This document shows positions 53,130-62,135 of a stretch of 64,000 nucleotides of DNA, one piece after another. The notes beneath the pieces are model-generated. The model saw only the letters and a program-made list of their open reading frames with translations. It was not told the origin of the DNA and searched no databases. Source of the DNA: Bacillota bacterium (lineage in GTDB: Bacteria; Bacillota; Clostridia; Clostridiales; Clostridiaceae); contig JAJXWH010000006.1 of NCBI GenBank assembly GCA_021781745.1, forward strand, positions 81,804-145,803, in the 5' to 3' direction. Position 1 is the first letter of the stretch, and each line of letters begins with the position of its first letter. Made by a program: the position numbers and the translations under genes.

Positions 53130-55763
53130 TTACCATTCTACATTTTGAAAATCTGTATCAGAAACTGGTGTAATAGTATCATTTGACTCGCTTTCCACGC
53201 ATTCATTAAAAACTTCAATGTCAACTAAATTTAGCAATCCCAAACCTTTCAGTTTTGAAATATCATATCTATCTAGCCTTACTGACTTTTTATCTATTTT
53301 AAAGTGTTTCACAAACTCCGCCTTTTTGCCGCTCTTTTCCTGCTCCACAACTTCGGCTGGATCTTGAATAATATATTTTGCTAACTTGCCCTGCTTTTTA
53401 AAATCATTTATTTTGAGTGGTATAATATCAATAGAATTACTTGACCTTGCATATTCCATTAGCCTTGCAATTAATTCTGCTGTATGCATATACAAGAATC
53501 CACCCTCATATCTGATTAAATTTTCTATATAAGGAATTCTGCCTGTACTAACCATATCATCGAATATTAGCAGCATTTGTTCTACCGTTGAGTAAGCATC
53601 CTTTTGATTGTTTAATACTTCCCTTTGTATAATTTCAGTAATAGATTCATGGTAATCTTTGATTGGTTCTAAGCCATGCTGAACCAATAGCTTATTAAAT
53701 ATTTCTACCCCAGCTGCAATGTTGCAGGCTGTTGCTTGCGGCCTATCATCCAACTCTTCGAAATGCTCCATCGCCGCATCTTGGATTTGTCTATATTCCT
53801 CAACCGATAAATTTAGAATTAAATCTATAAGTGATCTTCCTAAAGAATTCAATTCTTTTTCATGAGCCATTAAATATCTAATTGCAATTGTATGTTCCTT
53901 TGTTCTTTCTGCCTTTGCAACATAAACTATAGCTGACCTTGTAATAAGGGCCTTTTCCGAGTTTGGGTAACTTTCCTCGCCGCCCATTATAATCGGACTT
54001 TGGTAATGGTACTTATTAATTTTTTGAGCCTTAGTTCCCCTTTCCTTAATCCCTCGGTCATATGAAACTCTCAAGGTTCCTGATATTTCGGATATTTTGT
54101 ATTGGTTCATGCGGCTGGGTTTAAACTCATCATAAATAGTTGTATAGTTACCTGTAGACAAATCTTTTCCTAAAGCATAGTTTGAACTTTCAAATGATTT
54201 TTTACTTTCTAATGGAATGTTCAACAATGGAGCAACTACCCTTTCCATTACGGTACTCTTACCTGTGCCCGATTCACCTACAATTAAAAGGTGGTGAAAC
54301 TTATTCTTGATTTGTATAGCTTGATAAACTGCAAAATTATTAACTACAGTTCCAAGGATAGTAATTGCTCTATCAAAAGATAAATATCCAAGTAGCGGTT
54401 CTTTTAGCTTTTTCAGTTCATCTGATTTGATTGGTTCAATGTCTAAAATATCAAGGTTTCCTTCCCTCGCATAAATTGACTTATCACCCCCATTCTTTTT
54501 CAATGTGCCTGTCTTTGTAATAAAAGCCATTTCCCCATCTAATTCGATAAATCTATCTCCTGTATACACTTTCTCTGTATCAAATAAAAAATTATTGGTT
54601 ACCCATACTTTAAAATCATTTAATACATTCAAGTTTCCAAAGTAAGTCAAATGCATACTTTCTAAAAAGTTTTTAAATGATTTCACATCATCAAAGGCTG
54701 TACTATATCCGCTTCTTTCAATTACTTTACTATTTGAACTTTTGAATACCAGTTTTACACCTTCTCGGTCTTCCTCAACATAATCAATTATTCTCCCATC
54801 AAGTACATTGAAATTGGCGATTTGATTTTTGATTACTTCTTCGCCTTTGGTTGTATCTCTAAAAATACCGCCAAAGTCAGAATAAAAATCAAACTTATTA
54901 TTTAGATTTGATGCCCTATAAAATGATGCGAATAATTCATCTAATGTATGGCCTGTTTCAAACCAATCAGTAACATCCTTATTATCGCCGAGTGCTCTTA
55001 AATCCGGCAGTTTAATTATTTTAAATACCTTGCTTATATCTTGAAATTCCGCTTTGATATGATTGATATATTTTTCTCCAGCTTCGCCAGTATCGCCGAT
55101 TACATAGGCAGCCTTTATCTGCCGGGATTTGATTGGCTCTAAGTTTTTAACATTTTTAATCGAAGTTGCCACAAAGTTTCTACCTCTTAAAACTTTATTT
55201 ATAGTATTTGCATCCTTTTCACCCTCAACGAAAAGAACCGTTTTCCCATTCCTTATGCCATTTAATAGGTTATAAAGATTATAAGGAACTTCTTCATGGC
55301 TTCTTGATGCAACAACCTTGCCATCTACTATTGAATAATAAGGTGTATACTTTTTACTAGTTTCATCCACTAACTTAGCCTTGAAATAAATCGGCTCATT
55401 ATCTGCATTTACAAAAGTAAACAATCCTTTGATGATATCTCGTGGCTTTATCCTTTTAATAAATTCTTTAATCATTTCCTCTTGCAACTCTCTGCCAGTC
55501 TTTTCATTTTCCATACCTAAAAGTTCTCTTGCTGTTTTATAATCAACATTCCTTTTATTTATCATGAAATCAATGGCATCACCAGCTGCTCCGCAGGCAA
55601 AGCATTTATATTTATATTTGTTTCTATCCGGAAAAAATTTAACACTAAGTGATGGTGTATGGTCTAGGTGGAACGGACATCTTACATAACCTGCTTTGTT
55701 AAATCTTTCATTTAATTCTGATTCGATTACTTCCCTTAAATTAATGTCATTTATTTCTTTCAT
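53130..55763 (-). CDS. Phage primase-helicase (CHC2 zinc finger, Toprim, P-loop ATPase)
   Basis: The 877-residue protein starts with a CHC2 zinc finger (VRCPFHLDHTPSLSVKF...YKCFACGAAGDAIDF). A Toprim-like region follows (KTVLFVEGEKDANTI, about 180-260), then an ATPase domain with Walker A LLIVGESGTGKSTVME near residue 500. It is thus a fused primase-helicase that could start phage DNA synthesis. AAGGAGG before the ATG at 55763 gives the start; the frame is open seven codons further. It overlaps the previous gene by 17 bases. Confidence 0.88.
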   Translation of the reverse strand: MKEINDINLREVIESELNERFNKAGYVRCPFHLDHTPSLSVKFFPDRNKYKYKCFACGAAGDAIDFMINKRNVDYKTARELLGMENEKTGRELQEEMIKEFIKRIKPRDIIKGLFTFVNADNEPIYFKAKLVDETSKKYTPYYSIVDGKVVASRSHEEVPYNLYNLLNGIRNGKTVLFVEGEKDANTINKVLRGRNFVATSIKNVKNLEPIKSRQIKAAYVIGDTGEAGEKYINHIKAEFQDISKVFKIIKLPDLRALGDNKDVTDWFETGHTLDELFASFYRASNLNNKFDFYSDFGGIFRDTTKGEEVIKNQIANFNVLDGRIIDYVEEDREGVKLVFKSSNSKVIERSGYSTAFDDVKSFKNFLESMHLTYFGNLNVLNDFKVWVTNNFLFDTEKVYTGDRFIELDGEMAFITKTGTLKKNGGDKSIYAREGNLDILDIEPIKSDELKKLKEPLLGYLSFDRAITILGTVVNNFAVYQAIQIKNKFHHLLIVGESGTGKSTVMERVVAPLLNIPLESKKSFESSNYALGKDLSTGNYTTIYDEFKPSRMNQYKISEISGTLRVSYDRGIKERGTKAQKINKYHYQSPIIMGGEESYPNSEKALITRSAIVYVAKAERTKEHTIAIRYLMAHEKELNSLGRSLIDLILNLSVEEYRQIQDAAMEHFEELDDRPQATACNIAAGVEIFNKLLVQHGLEPIKDYHESITEIIQREVLNNQKDAYSTVEQMLLIFDDMVSTGRIPYIENLIRYEGGFLYMHTAELIARLMEYARSSNSIDIIPLKINDFKKQGKLAKYIIQDPAEVVEQEKSGKKAEFVKHFKIDKKSVRLDRYDISKLKGLGLLNLVDIEVFNECVESESNDTITPVSDTDFQNVEW

Positions 55764-56013
55764 TCCGCACCTCCTTGAACCCATTCATTTTTATTTCATA
55801 ATCTAACTCTTGGCCTGTGATATATTCAATCAGAAATATTAACTTTCCTAATTCTTGAGTTATCTCATTAAATAAATTTAAATATCTTAGACATTCAGCA
55901 ACAGTTTTAGTTTTAAAGAAAATTTCCGCATTCTTGCTTCTTTCAATGGTTCGATTGTACATTTTCTTTAGTTCTCTTAAAACTTTTGTCTTATTGGTGT
56001 CATTTAAAATCAT
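55747..56013 (-). CDS. Small helical phage protein, hypothetical
   Basis: The 88-residue protein is basic and helical throughout (NKTKVLRELKKMYNRTIERSKNAEIFFKTK...). I recognise no family. It sits between SSB and primase-helicase, overlapping the latter by 17 bases, so it is probably a replication accessory protein. Confidence 0.6.
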   Translation of the reverse strand: MILNDTNKTKVLRELKKMYNRTIERSKNAEIFFKTKTVAECLRYLNLFNEITQELGKLIFLIEYITGQELDYEIKMNGFKEVRNERNK

Positions 56014-56037
56014 CTTCTTTTAATCCATTCTTAGCCA

Positions 56038-56427
56038 TTAAAATGGTGAATCCCCATTATTTACTGGTATGATATATTCTCCAAAATTCCTGTTTAAATC
56101 ACTATTATTTCTGCTGTCTAAAAACTCTACCCCACCACTTAAATCAGCCACAACTTCAGTAATATATTTCTTAGTTCCTTGGTTGTTCTCATATGTTCTG
56201 GTTGTAATCTTTCCTAAAACTGCAATTTTAGACCCTTTACTTGTGTAGGTTGCCAAGTTCTCAGCGCTTTTCCCAAAAATAACTATAGGAATAAAGTAAG
56301 CTTTACTATTTTCACCATAACCATCATTAACAGCTAAGCTAAAAGTCGCCTTTGCTGTTTGCTTCTCACCCACATAACTTAAGTTTGCATCACTTGTCAT
56401 TCTTCCAATTAACTCTACTCGGTTCAT
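56038..56427 (-). CDS. ssb: Single-stranded DNA-binding protein
   Basis: This 129-residue protein is an OB-fold SSB (MNRVELIGRMTSDANLSYVGEKQTAKATFSLAV, then IVIFGKSAENLATYTSKGSKIAVLGKI). The C-terminal tip NNGDSPF resembles the acidic DDIPF tail that recruits partners. Its ATG shares one base with the stop of the ERF gene, so they are translated together. Confidence 0.93.
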   Translation of the reverse strand: MNRVELIGRMTSDANLSYVGEKQTAKATFSLAVNDGYGENSKAYFIPIVIFGKSAENLATYTSKGSKIAVLGKITTRTYENNQGTKKYITEVVADLSGGVEFLDSRNNSDLNRNFGEYIIPVNNGDSPF

Positions 56428-57041
56428 TATTTGCCCCCAATCCCCTTTTTCTTTTCAAGTAACATTTTTTCTTTTTTCTCATTCAACATTTTCATACAAT
56501 AAGCCAAGTCTCTGTTTTCAATCTCTTTTATTTCTTTAACTTTGGCCCATGTGCAAAAGTTCATTAAGTCTGTGTTTGTTTCCTTTATTAAATTATCAAT
56601 CACTTTTGCATGAACACTACTTATAGGGTCTCTTGCTCCTTTTTCATCTCCTTCTAACTCTGTGGCATCAGCTTCAGCTATTTCAAAGGCATTCATATAT
56701 AAATATCTCTTTGCATATGTTAACGCCCCACCTATACTTTGAATAGCGTTGCACCCTCGTAAGTCTGTAATCTCAATCGGCATATCAAAGCTTATAAATT
56801 TTTCTATGTCATCACAATCATATATTAAAAGCGTCGCTATCTCCCTTGTTATATTAAAAATTGGGTTTATACCATGTTTATCACATAGTTTGGCCACACT
56901 TGGTAGAAAATCTTTTAACTCAAAATATGAATAGTTACTGTGAGAATTTTTCCCCGTTTTCTTTAAATCTATCTCTTGCAAATCAGTTCTCACTTTTTGT
57001 AGCTTTTCCAGTACATTTAATTTATTTTTTTCTTCAGGCAT
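56427..57041 (-). CDS. ERF-family single-strand annealing protein
   Basis: The 204-residue protein has the ERF superfamily pattern: ELKDFLPSVAKLCDKHGINPIF, then IQSIGGALTYAKRYLYMNAFEIAE, the conserved GxxxTYxKRY region. It anneals single strands in phage recombination, working with the SSB encoded next. The C-terminal 50 residues are charged. Confidence 0.88.
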   Translation of the reverse strand: MPEEKNKLNVLEKLQKVRTDLQEIDLKKTGKNSHSNYSYFELKDFLPSVAKLCDKHGINPIFNITREIATLLIYDCDDIEKFISFDMPIEITDLRGCNAIQSIGGALTYAKRYLYMNAFEIAEADATELEGDEKGARDPISSVHAKVIDNLIKETNTDLMNFCTWAKVKEIKEIENRDLAYCMKMLNEKKEKMLLEKKKGIGGK

Positions 57042-57054
57042 ATTACACCTCCAA

Positions 57055-57231
57055 TTATTTTCTATACATCCAATTGCTAAAGTATTTATATGTATTGCAC
57101 TTCATTATGTCAAATTCTTCTTTTTCTTCCTCTGAATACCATGTAAAATCCACTATTTCTAATGCTGGTGCTTGACACCTTCCTGCATTGTAATTAATAC
57201 AAGTTTTTGCTTCGCATTTTATTAATGTCAT
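57055..57231 (-). CDS. Small cysteine-rich phage protein
   Basis: The 58-residue product (from the ATG at 57231, after AAGGGG; the frame is open to 57288) holds CEAKTCINYNAGRCQAP and a later Cys, a DUF1540-like four-cysteine set that probably binds a metal. Its function is unknown. It lies in the replication operon before the ERF gene. Confidence 0.65.
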   Translation of the reverse strand: MTLIKCEAKTCINYNAGRCQAPALEIVDFTWYSEEEKEEFDIMKCNTYKYFSNWMYRK

Positions 57232-57296
57232 TCGATTCATCCCCTTAATTCCTTCTATTATTATCAATTTAGTTGTATTTAAAGACATAACAAACG

Positions 57297-57596
57297 TTAT
57301 TCCTTTAGAATTTCATTTATATCTTGCTTAAATGATTCAAAGTCCTTTGGATAAAGTATATATCCTATTCCTCCTGCTGCCTTTATTCGGTTGATATTTC
57401 GTATTTGCAATGCTGACGGCTTTCCATCCGCTGCTTTAATTTCGATACCTACAAAGTTATTATTTACACATGCTATAATGTCTGGTATTCCCGCTTGTGA
57501 ATATGGGCCAGCCCAATGCTTAAAATACCAAACTTCTGAGCCTAAACTATCCAAAAACTTTTTAACTTTCTTTTCAAAATCTTTTTCTCTAGGCAT
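57297..57596 (-). CDS. VRR-NUC domain nuclease
   Basis: The 99-residue protein is a minimal VRR-NUC nuclease: an N-terminal Glu (REKDFEKKVKKFL), PYSQAGIPDIIACVNNNFVGIEIKA with the Asp-Glu-x-Lys core, and LQIRNINRIKAAGGIGYIL. Stand-alone VRR-NUC proteins occur in many phages and are thought to resolve DNA junctions. It overlaps its upstream neighbour by eight bases. Confidence 0.9.
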   Translation of the reverse strand: MPREKDFEKKVKKFLDSLGSEVWYFKHWAGPYSQAGIPDIIACVNNNFVGIEIKAADGKPSALQIRNINRIKAAGGIGYILYPKDFESFKQDINEILKE

Positions 57597-57852
57597 GATT
57601 ATACCTTTGCTTAATAATCGTTACTGTTCTTTGCTGTATTTTCTGTATTGCTTCCATATGCTTCTTTATTTGTTGTTCTCTCTGATTTTCAATATGATTT
57701 TCTAACGCTTGTCTAGTTTTGCATACCCAAATATTCTGTTTAAATGGTCTTACTTCATCATTGATTTTTGAAGTATCTATACTTTTAAATTGATGTGCTG
57801 GCTTTATTAAATAATTATTTTTAGCTGATTCATATATCATTACATATCCCAT
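57589..57852 (-). CDS. Hypothetical phage protein
   Basis: This 87-residue basic protein has a beta-like N-terminal part (YESAKNNYLIKPAHQFKSID) and a helical, Gln-rich end (HIENQREQQIKKHMEAIQKIQQR). I do not recognise it. It lies between the small XRE gene and VRR-NUC in the early operon. Confidence 0.55.
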   Translation of the reverse strand: MGYVMIYESAKNNYLIKPAHQFKSIDTSKINDEVRPFKQNIWVCKTRQALENHIENQREQQIKKHMEAIQKIQQRTVTIIKQRYNHA

Positions 57853-57854
57853 AA

Positions 57855-58064
57855 TTAGATTCCCCTTTTCTCTAATAATTCATTTGAAATAATATTTTCT
57901 ATTTTTATATTAAAAATTTCATTAATAATTTTTATGTTTGGCACTATCTGGCCACACTCATATTTTTGAATTGTTCTAGATGTTTTATTTAGCTTAGCTG
58001 CAAGATCACATTGGGTTAATCCTCTACTTACTCTGTAGAGTTTAATAACTCTTCCTAATGTCAT
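57855..58064 (-). CDS. Small XRE-family DNA-binding protein
   Basis: At 69 residues this is a single helix-turn-helix of Cro type (GRVIKLYRVSRGLTQCDLAAKLNKTSRTIQKYECG). It overlaps the helicase gene by four bases and is the third gene of the leftward early operon. It may act as a Cro-like or later regulator. Confidence 0.8.
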   Translation of the reverse strand: MTLGRVIKLYRVSRGLTQCDLAAKLNKTSRTIQKYECGQIVPNIKIINEIFNIKIENIISNELLEKRGI

Positions 58065-59308
58065 TTATATTCCTCCTCAAAAAGTTTATCTGTGTAGTCT
58101 TTTCTTTGTTTTAGTGTTTCAAAAATATCTTCTTCAATGCTTTTTTCAGTTATTAGGTAATAATAAAAGCATGATCGTTGCTGACCTAAACGGTGAGTTC
58201 GCTTTTTACTTTGTTCAAATAACTCACTAGATAAAGGCAAACTGAAATAAATAATCTTATTTGTTTTCTGCAGATTTAGACCCATTGCTCCAGCTTTATA
58301 CTGGATTAGAGTTATTGTATTTTTATACTGCTCATAGTTTTTCAAATCTCTAGTATCTCCATTAACAATGGATACTGTTTTTTTAAGTTTCTCACAAATC
58401 TCTTTGAGCCTTTGGTATTCATATTTAAAGTTATAAAATATAATCATTCTATCCTCTGTTGATTCCAAAAGCGCTGTTATCTTTTCATACTTATTTTTGT
58501 TATACATTCCCGCAAGCTGCCGCAAATATAACAGCTTGGTCAATGATGTATCACCAACCAATTCATTTCCCTCGATCTCTATCAATCGATTTTTCTTAAA
58601 TTGCTTATATTGATAAATATTGTTCACTTTAATTTTATATTCAATTGTTTCAGGTAATTCAATTACATCTTCAGTTTTCATAAATACCGCCCCATACTGC
58701 CGCAACATCTGCTTCAAATTGTCCACATTTTTATATCCTGTTACTTTCTTTTTTGGGAATCCTCCAAGATCCAACATAAAGAATTTTATATATTGGTTCC
58801 AATAATCTTCTTTCTTGATTTTCCAACCTAATAGCTTTATCTGACTATATAATTCTTCATATTTTCCACCTGTTGGTGTTCCAGAAAGTAATATTATATT
58901 TGTTGGCCTAAGTTTTAAAATAAATTTAGTTCTTTTGCTTGTTTCACTCTTTATATAGCTGCTTTCATCTAAGATTAAAGTGAATTTTTTAAGTTTCTTA
59001 AATGCCTCCCTCCGCCAGATCAAATCATAATTGATTATTATTACTGTATTATCTTTTATCTCTGGCAACTGCTTTTTATAAATGATTGTTTTGTACTTTG
59101 GATAGAACTCATTAAAATGCTCTTCCCAATCTTCTAATTTTGATTTTTGGCATACCACTAAAATAATATTTGTTCCCAATTCCTTAGCCTTTTCAGTTGC
59201 TATGAGAGTTTTTCCAAGACCCATATCTAAATAATATGCAACTTTGTTCATGCCTTTTGTCATTTCTAATGCTTTCTGCTGGTGTGGGAATAATTTTACT
59301 TTAGCCAT
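58061..59308 (-). CDS. SNF2-type DEAD/DEAH box helicase
   Basis: The 415-residue enzyme shows helicase motif I (YLDMGLGKTLIA), motif II LILDESSYIKS, motif III LLSGTPTGGK, and the C-terminal motifs LIQYKAGAMGLNLQKT and KRTHRLGQQ. This is the short phage form of the SNF2 family, common in early operons next to VRR-NUC. It probably remodels or unwinds DNA in phage replication or recombination. Confidence 0.9.
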   Translation of the reverse strand: MAKVKLFPHQQKALEMTKGMNKVAYYLDMGLGKTLIATEKAKELGTNIILVVCQKSKLEDWEEHFNEFYPKYKTIIYKKQLPEIKDNTVIIINYDLIWRREAFKKLKKFTLILDESSYIKSETSKRTKFILKLRPTNIILLSGTPTGGKYEELYSQIKLLGWKIKKEDYWNQYIKFFMLDLGGFPKKKVTGYKNVDNLKQMLRQYGAVFMKTEDVIELPETIEYKIKVNNIYQYKQFKKNRLIEIEGNELVGDTSLTKLLYLRQLAGMYNKNKYEKITALLESTEDRMIIFYNFKYEYQRLKEICEKLKKTVSIVNGDTRDLKNYEQYKNTITLIQYKAGAMGLNLQKTNKIIYFSLPLSSELFEQSKKRTHRLGQQRSCFYYYLITEKSIEEDIFETLKQRKDYTDKLFEEEYK

Positions 59309-59397
59309 TCATTTTTACCACCTTGTCCTTTCTCTTCTGTTGGTGCGGTAACTGTTAATTTGTCTGTATATCTGTTTAAATTTATCCTTACTTTCAT
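59296..59397 (-). CDS. Leader-like 33-residue protein of the early operon
   Basis: GGGAGGTAA directly before an ATG starts MKVRINLNRYTDKLTVTAP and 14 further residues, overlapping the helicase start by 13 bases. It is the first frame after the early promoter. The strong ribosome site argues for translation; the function is unknown, perhaps only coupling. Confidence 0.5.
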   Translation of the reverse strand: MKVRINLNRYTDKLTVTAPTEEKGQGGKNEWLK

Positions 59398-59416
59398 ATT
59401 TACCTCCCGCATATTT

Positions 59417-59471
59417 TTCCGTTAGTGGAATGCCACGACCTAAGTATACGTGACATTTATTTTCTTCTCAA
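59417..59471 (-). promoter_or_regulatory. Leftward early promoter with operator
   Basis: Read leftwards, TTGAGA (59466-59471), 17 bases, TATACT (59443-59448), then the imperfect palindrome TTCCACTAACGGAA (59417-59430) just past the start point. Repressor bound there would block early transcription. Confidence 0.75.
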
Positions 59472-59565
59472 TCTTCAAATTTCTTTAAAAATTATAGTTT
59501 AATTTAATTTTTCTTCTAATTTCGCTATTCTTTTTCTGCTTATAAAAGTATCTTGTAAATATTTT

Positions 59566-59579
59566 TTCCGCTATCGGAA
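59566..59579. promoter_or_regulatory. Second operator in the switch region
   Basis: TTCCGCTATCGGAA is a 14-base palindrome (TTCCG/CGGAA around CTAT) between the two divergent promoters. It shares the CGGAA half with the other sites. Confidence 0.65.
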
Positions 59580-59668
59580 TTTAATTTGTAAACTTATTTA
59601 CTTTACCTATTACCTTATTTTCCCTTGTATTCCACATAATATTAGCAAATATCATTCACTTTCCTATC

Positions 59669-59709
59669 TTGAAAGTTGAGTTATATATGATATACTTATG
59701 TTAACGGAA
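59669..59709 (+). promoter_or_regulatory. Repressor promoter with operator half-site
   Basis: TTGAAA (59669-59674), 16 bases, TATACT (59691-59696), then GTTAACGGAA at 59700-59709. It drives the XRE repressor gene and is probably autoregulated through the last site. Confidence 0.65.
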
Positions 59710-59750
59710 ATAGTATTAAAAGTAATTCACTAATGAAGGGGATATATGCA

Positions 59751-60131
59751 ATGAGTGATATTAGTGTTATAGGCGAAAATATACAAAAAATAAGGGCAAT
59801 GAAAGGTATTAGTGCTTATGAAGTTGCGAAACGTGCTGGCGTTGGAGCTGCAACAATTAGTGAGATTGAAAGTGGAAAAAGACAATCGCTTAAAAGTAAC
59901 ACTTTAGAAAAAATTGCTGCTGCTCTTGGAGTATCTGCAAATGATCTAATGGGTGATACTGAAACAATAAGCTTTGAAACTGACAATATACAAGATATTA
60001 TTAATATAATTGATTATATTCAAGATCCAATTCTTGATTCTAGTCCAATGACTAAAACCGAGAAAAAAGATTTACTTAATGGAATTGAAACAATTCTCAA
60101 CTCCATACGATATAAAAGATTAGGAAAATAA
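59751..60131 (+). CDS. Phage repressor, XRE family (CI-like)
   Basis: The 126-residue protein has an N-terminal helix-turn-helix (GENIQKIRAMKGISAYEVAKRAGVGAATISEIESGKRQSLKSNTLEK) and a helical C-terminal part of 60 residues, with no S24 peptidase domain. It is divergent from the early operon with three operator-like sites around its promoter, so it is the likely lysogeny repressor. Without an S24 domain, induction must work by another route than RecA-driven self-cleavage. AAGGGG before the ATG at 59751 gives the start. Confidence 0.85.
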   Translation: MSDISVIGENIQKIRAMKGISAYEVAKRAGVGAATISEIESGKRQSLKSNTLEKIAAALGVSANDLMGDTETISFETDNIQDIINIIDYIQDPILDSSPMTKTEKKDLLNGIETILNSIRYKRLGK

Positions 60132-60157
60132 AGTGGTGGATATCCTCCGCTTTTTTT
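60130..60157 (+). terminator. Terminator of the repressor gene
   Basis: AAGTGGTGGA and TCCTCCGCTT form an imperfect stem followed by T7. Confidence 0.7.
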
Positions 60158-60331
60158 ATTTTCTAGTATGGCATCATTGTAACATGGCAAATAAAAAAAA
60201 TATACGGTATATTTATAAAATACTATATGTAATTTATGTAGCATATTCAATATATTTCATGATGATATTTTAATAAAAAATAATATATTTAGAAATACTA
60301 ATACTAATGATAAAAGGAGATTAATTAAAAT

Positions 60332-60703
60332 ATGGAAGGTAAATGGAAACAAGCTGGTGAGAAATTAAAGGAAATAAGAAAAAAAACAAATTTATCAGTT
60401 TTTAAAGTTGCCAAGAAAACTCACATAAGTGGCAGCTATTTATCCATGCTAGAGCGTGGTATAAATTGCCCTAGTGATACCGTATTATTTAACTTAGCGG
60501 AATTCTATGAAGTTAATCCCGCTGATCTATTTAAATTATATGATAGAGTTGTACCTCCAACTAATGAACAATTAAACGCAGTTCCATCACTAAAAAAGAT
60601 AATAACTGAAATTAGTATAGATTCGAAATTATCAGCAGCTGAAAAGGAGGCTTTCGCAAAACAACTCTATAAGATCGCAAATGATATAATTACTAAGGAG
60701 TGA
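60332..60703 (+). CDS. XRE-family regulator, second copy in the lysogeny region
   Basis: The 123-residue protein has a helix-turn-helix in residues 8-62 (GEKLKEIRKKTNLSVFKVAKKTHISGSYLSMLERG), and a helical C-terminus (ISIDSKLSAAEKEAFAKQLYKIAND). AAAGGAG before the ATG fits. It forms an operon with the membrane protein gene that follows, both expressed from the lysogen orientation. Confidence 0.82.
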   Translation: MEGKWKQAGEKLKEIRKKTNLSVFKVAKKTHISGSYLSMLERGINCPSDTVLFNLAEFYEVNPADLFKLYDRVVPPTNEQLNAVPSLKKIITEISIDSKLSAAEKEAFAKQLYKIANDIITKE

Positions 60704-60708
60704 TCTTT

Positions 60709-61134
60709 TTGCAATGGTTTTTAAACTTTGAAGAATGGTTATTAAATGAATGGGGATTTAGTTCTGTAGTACACTTTGAGGATTCAGTAACGTTTCTTAG
60801 CGGAATTTTTATAGGTATGTTGATTACAATTGCTCTTTGTGGACGAATAGTATTTAGGCTAAAAAAAGAAGAAAAACTAGGTGAAAATAAAGTTCAATTA
60901 GTTCGAGGGAATCGCAATGGTTATAGGTATTATGTAGCTGACCCTAAGACTCCATTTGAGGCAATTGAAACGCTATTACTAGCACTCTTTGCTCCTATAT
61001 TTAAATATAAATCCTACGATTATCGAGATGAAAGACGAACTAAAATATTCTTATTAATCCTTCTCATAACAGGAATAATTATATTTATTTTAGCTGTAAT
61101 GTCCATTAGTAACATTACAGTTGATCATCTTTAA
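60709..61134 (+). CDS. Small two-helix membrane protein in the lysogeny region
   Basis: The 141-residue protein has two membrane helices (FLSGIFIGMLITIALCGRIVF and FLLILLITGIIIFILAVMSI) with a basic loop between (VRGNRNGYRYYVAD). AAGGAG lies eight bases before a TTG at 60709; a GTG at 60700 would overlap that site. It follows the XRE gene directly. Position suggests a lysogenic conversion or superinfection-exclusion protein, which is inference only. Confidence 0.65.
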   Translation: MQWFLNFEEWLLNEWGFSSVVHFEDSVTFLSGIFIGMLITIALCGRIVFRLKKEEKLGENKVQLVRGNRNGYRYYVADPKTPFEAIETLLLALFAPIFKYKSYDYRDERRTKIFLLILLITGIIIFILAVMSISNITVDHL

Positions 61135-61160
61135 AGTGATGGTGTAAAAATCATCACTTT
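61133..61160. terminator. Hairpin between convergent genes
   Basis: AAAGTGATG (61133-61141) pairs with CATCACTTT (61152-61160). T runs are weak on both sides; it may serve both converging transcripts. Confidence 0.5.
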
Positions 61161-61873
61161 ATCATATAATCAGCAAGGCTTTTCGTTTTTTCATCTTCCC
61201 AGCCTAATAGCCTTTTCTCTAAGGCATCATAATCATACTTCCTAGGCTCAAAATTATCAAATTTTGAAGCTTTTTTATATGGATTCTTTACTTCAACTCT
61301 TATCTTGCTCTCATTTAATATAGACCATTTAGTATATTTAAATTCATTTTCAATATTCTTTTTACTTTTCATATGGTCAAATGCTTTGATAACTTTTCCT
61401 GTATCATTCCCACTATCTTTTAGCAATTCTTTTGATTGCATCCTATTAAATCCTGTATAATCTGCAATTTGTATTACTTTTTGATCATCAATATCTTTAT
61501 TAATCAGTTCATCTATATGTATTTGATTTTTAAGGGGTTTCTTGCCATTACTATCAACTGGATTTTCTATTGGCTGCTCAATTACATTTTCTCCAACATA
61601 GAATAAATATTTATGTATATAATATATATTTTTATTCCCTTTAGCTTTTTTTATGGTAATATATCCTTTATCTTCAAGTACTTTAATGGTAGTTGCAACT
61701 GTAGCTTTTCTATTAGTTGATAAAGCAACCTGTAGTTGCTCATAATTTGGGTAAGAATACCCTAATTTTGAATTGTGATATAATATTAGGCTGCTTAAGA
61801 GAACTTTCTCACTAGGCTTTAGGTTGATATCATTGTTTATTTCTAGCATTGTTTTAAGTAAATCTTTAACCAC
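61154..61873 (-). CDS. HTH replication-initiator-like protein
   Basis: The 239-residue protein has an N-terminal winged helix of the HTH_36/RepA type (LKPSEKVLLSSLILYHNSKLGYSYPNYEQLQVALSTNRKATVATTIKVLEDKGYITIKK). A charged linker and a C-terminal helical region with WSILNE follow. Proteins of this plan start plasmid or phage replication or load helicases. GAGGTGG before a GTG at 61873 gives the start. Just upstream lie iteron-like repeats and two DnaA boxes, supporting an initiator role. It is leftward, while both neighbours on its left are rightward. Confidence 0.7.
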   Translation of the reverse strand: MVKDLLKTMLEINNDINLKPSEKVLLSSLILYHNSKLGYSYPNYEQLQVALSTNRKATVATTIKVLEDKGYITIKKAKGNKNIYYIHKYLFYVGENVIEQPIENPVDSNGKKPLKNQIHIDELINKDIDDQKVIQIADYTGFNRMQSKELLKDSGNDTGKVIKAFDHMKSKKNIENEFKYTKWSILNESKIRVEVKNPYKKASKFDNFEPRKYDYDALEKRLLGWEDEKTKSLADYMIK

Positions 61874-62135
61874 TATTGTCCACCTCATTAGTTATTATTT
61901 AAAATTTTCTCATTTGTGTTTATTTCAAACCTCTAATCCTTGTTAAGCATGTATTTTACTTGCCTTAGCAGCTTTTAATTATCCTTGCACACACAGTATA
62001 CTATTGGTTTTGATGAACATCAATAGAGTCTTGAAATTTATTTTTAATTCAAATATCTATATTTCTTTTACAGCAGCAGTTATAAATAATATATATAATA
62101 ATAGTATTTATATAATATATATATAGTCCCGTTTT

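Noticed and set aside
61900..62130. AT-rich microsatellite-like stretch as a repeat element
   Set aside because: TA-rich runs are common throughout this DNA; I kept only the part next to the DnaA boxes as meaningful.
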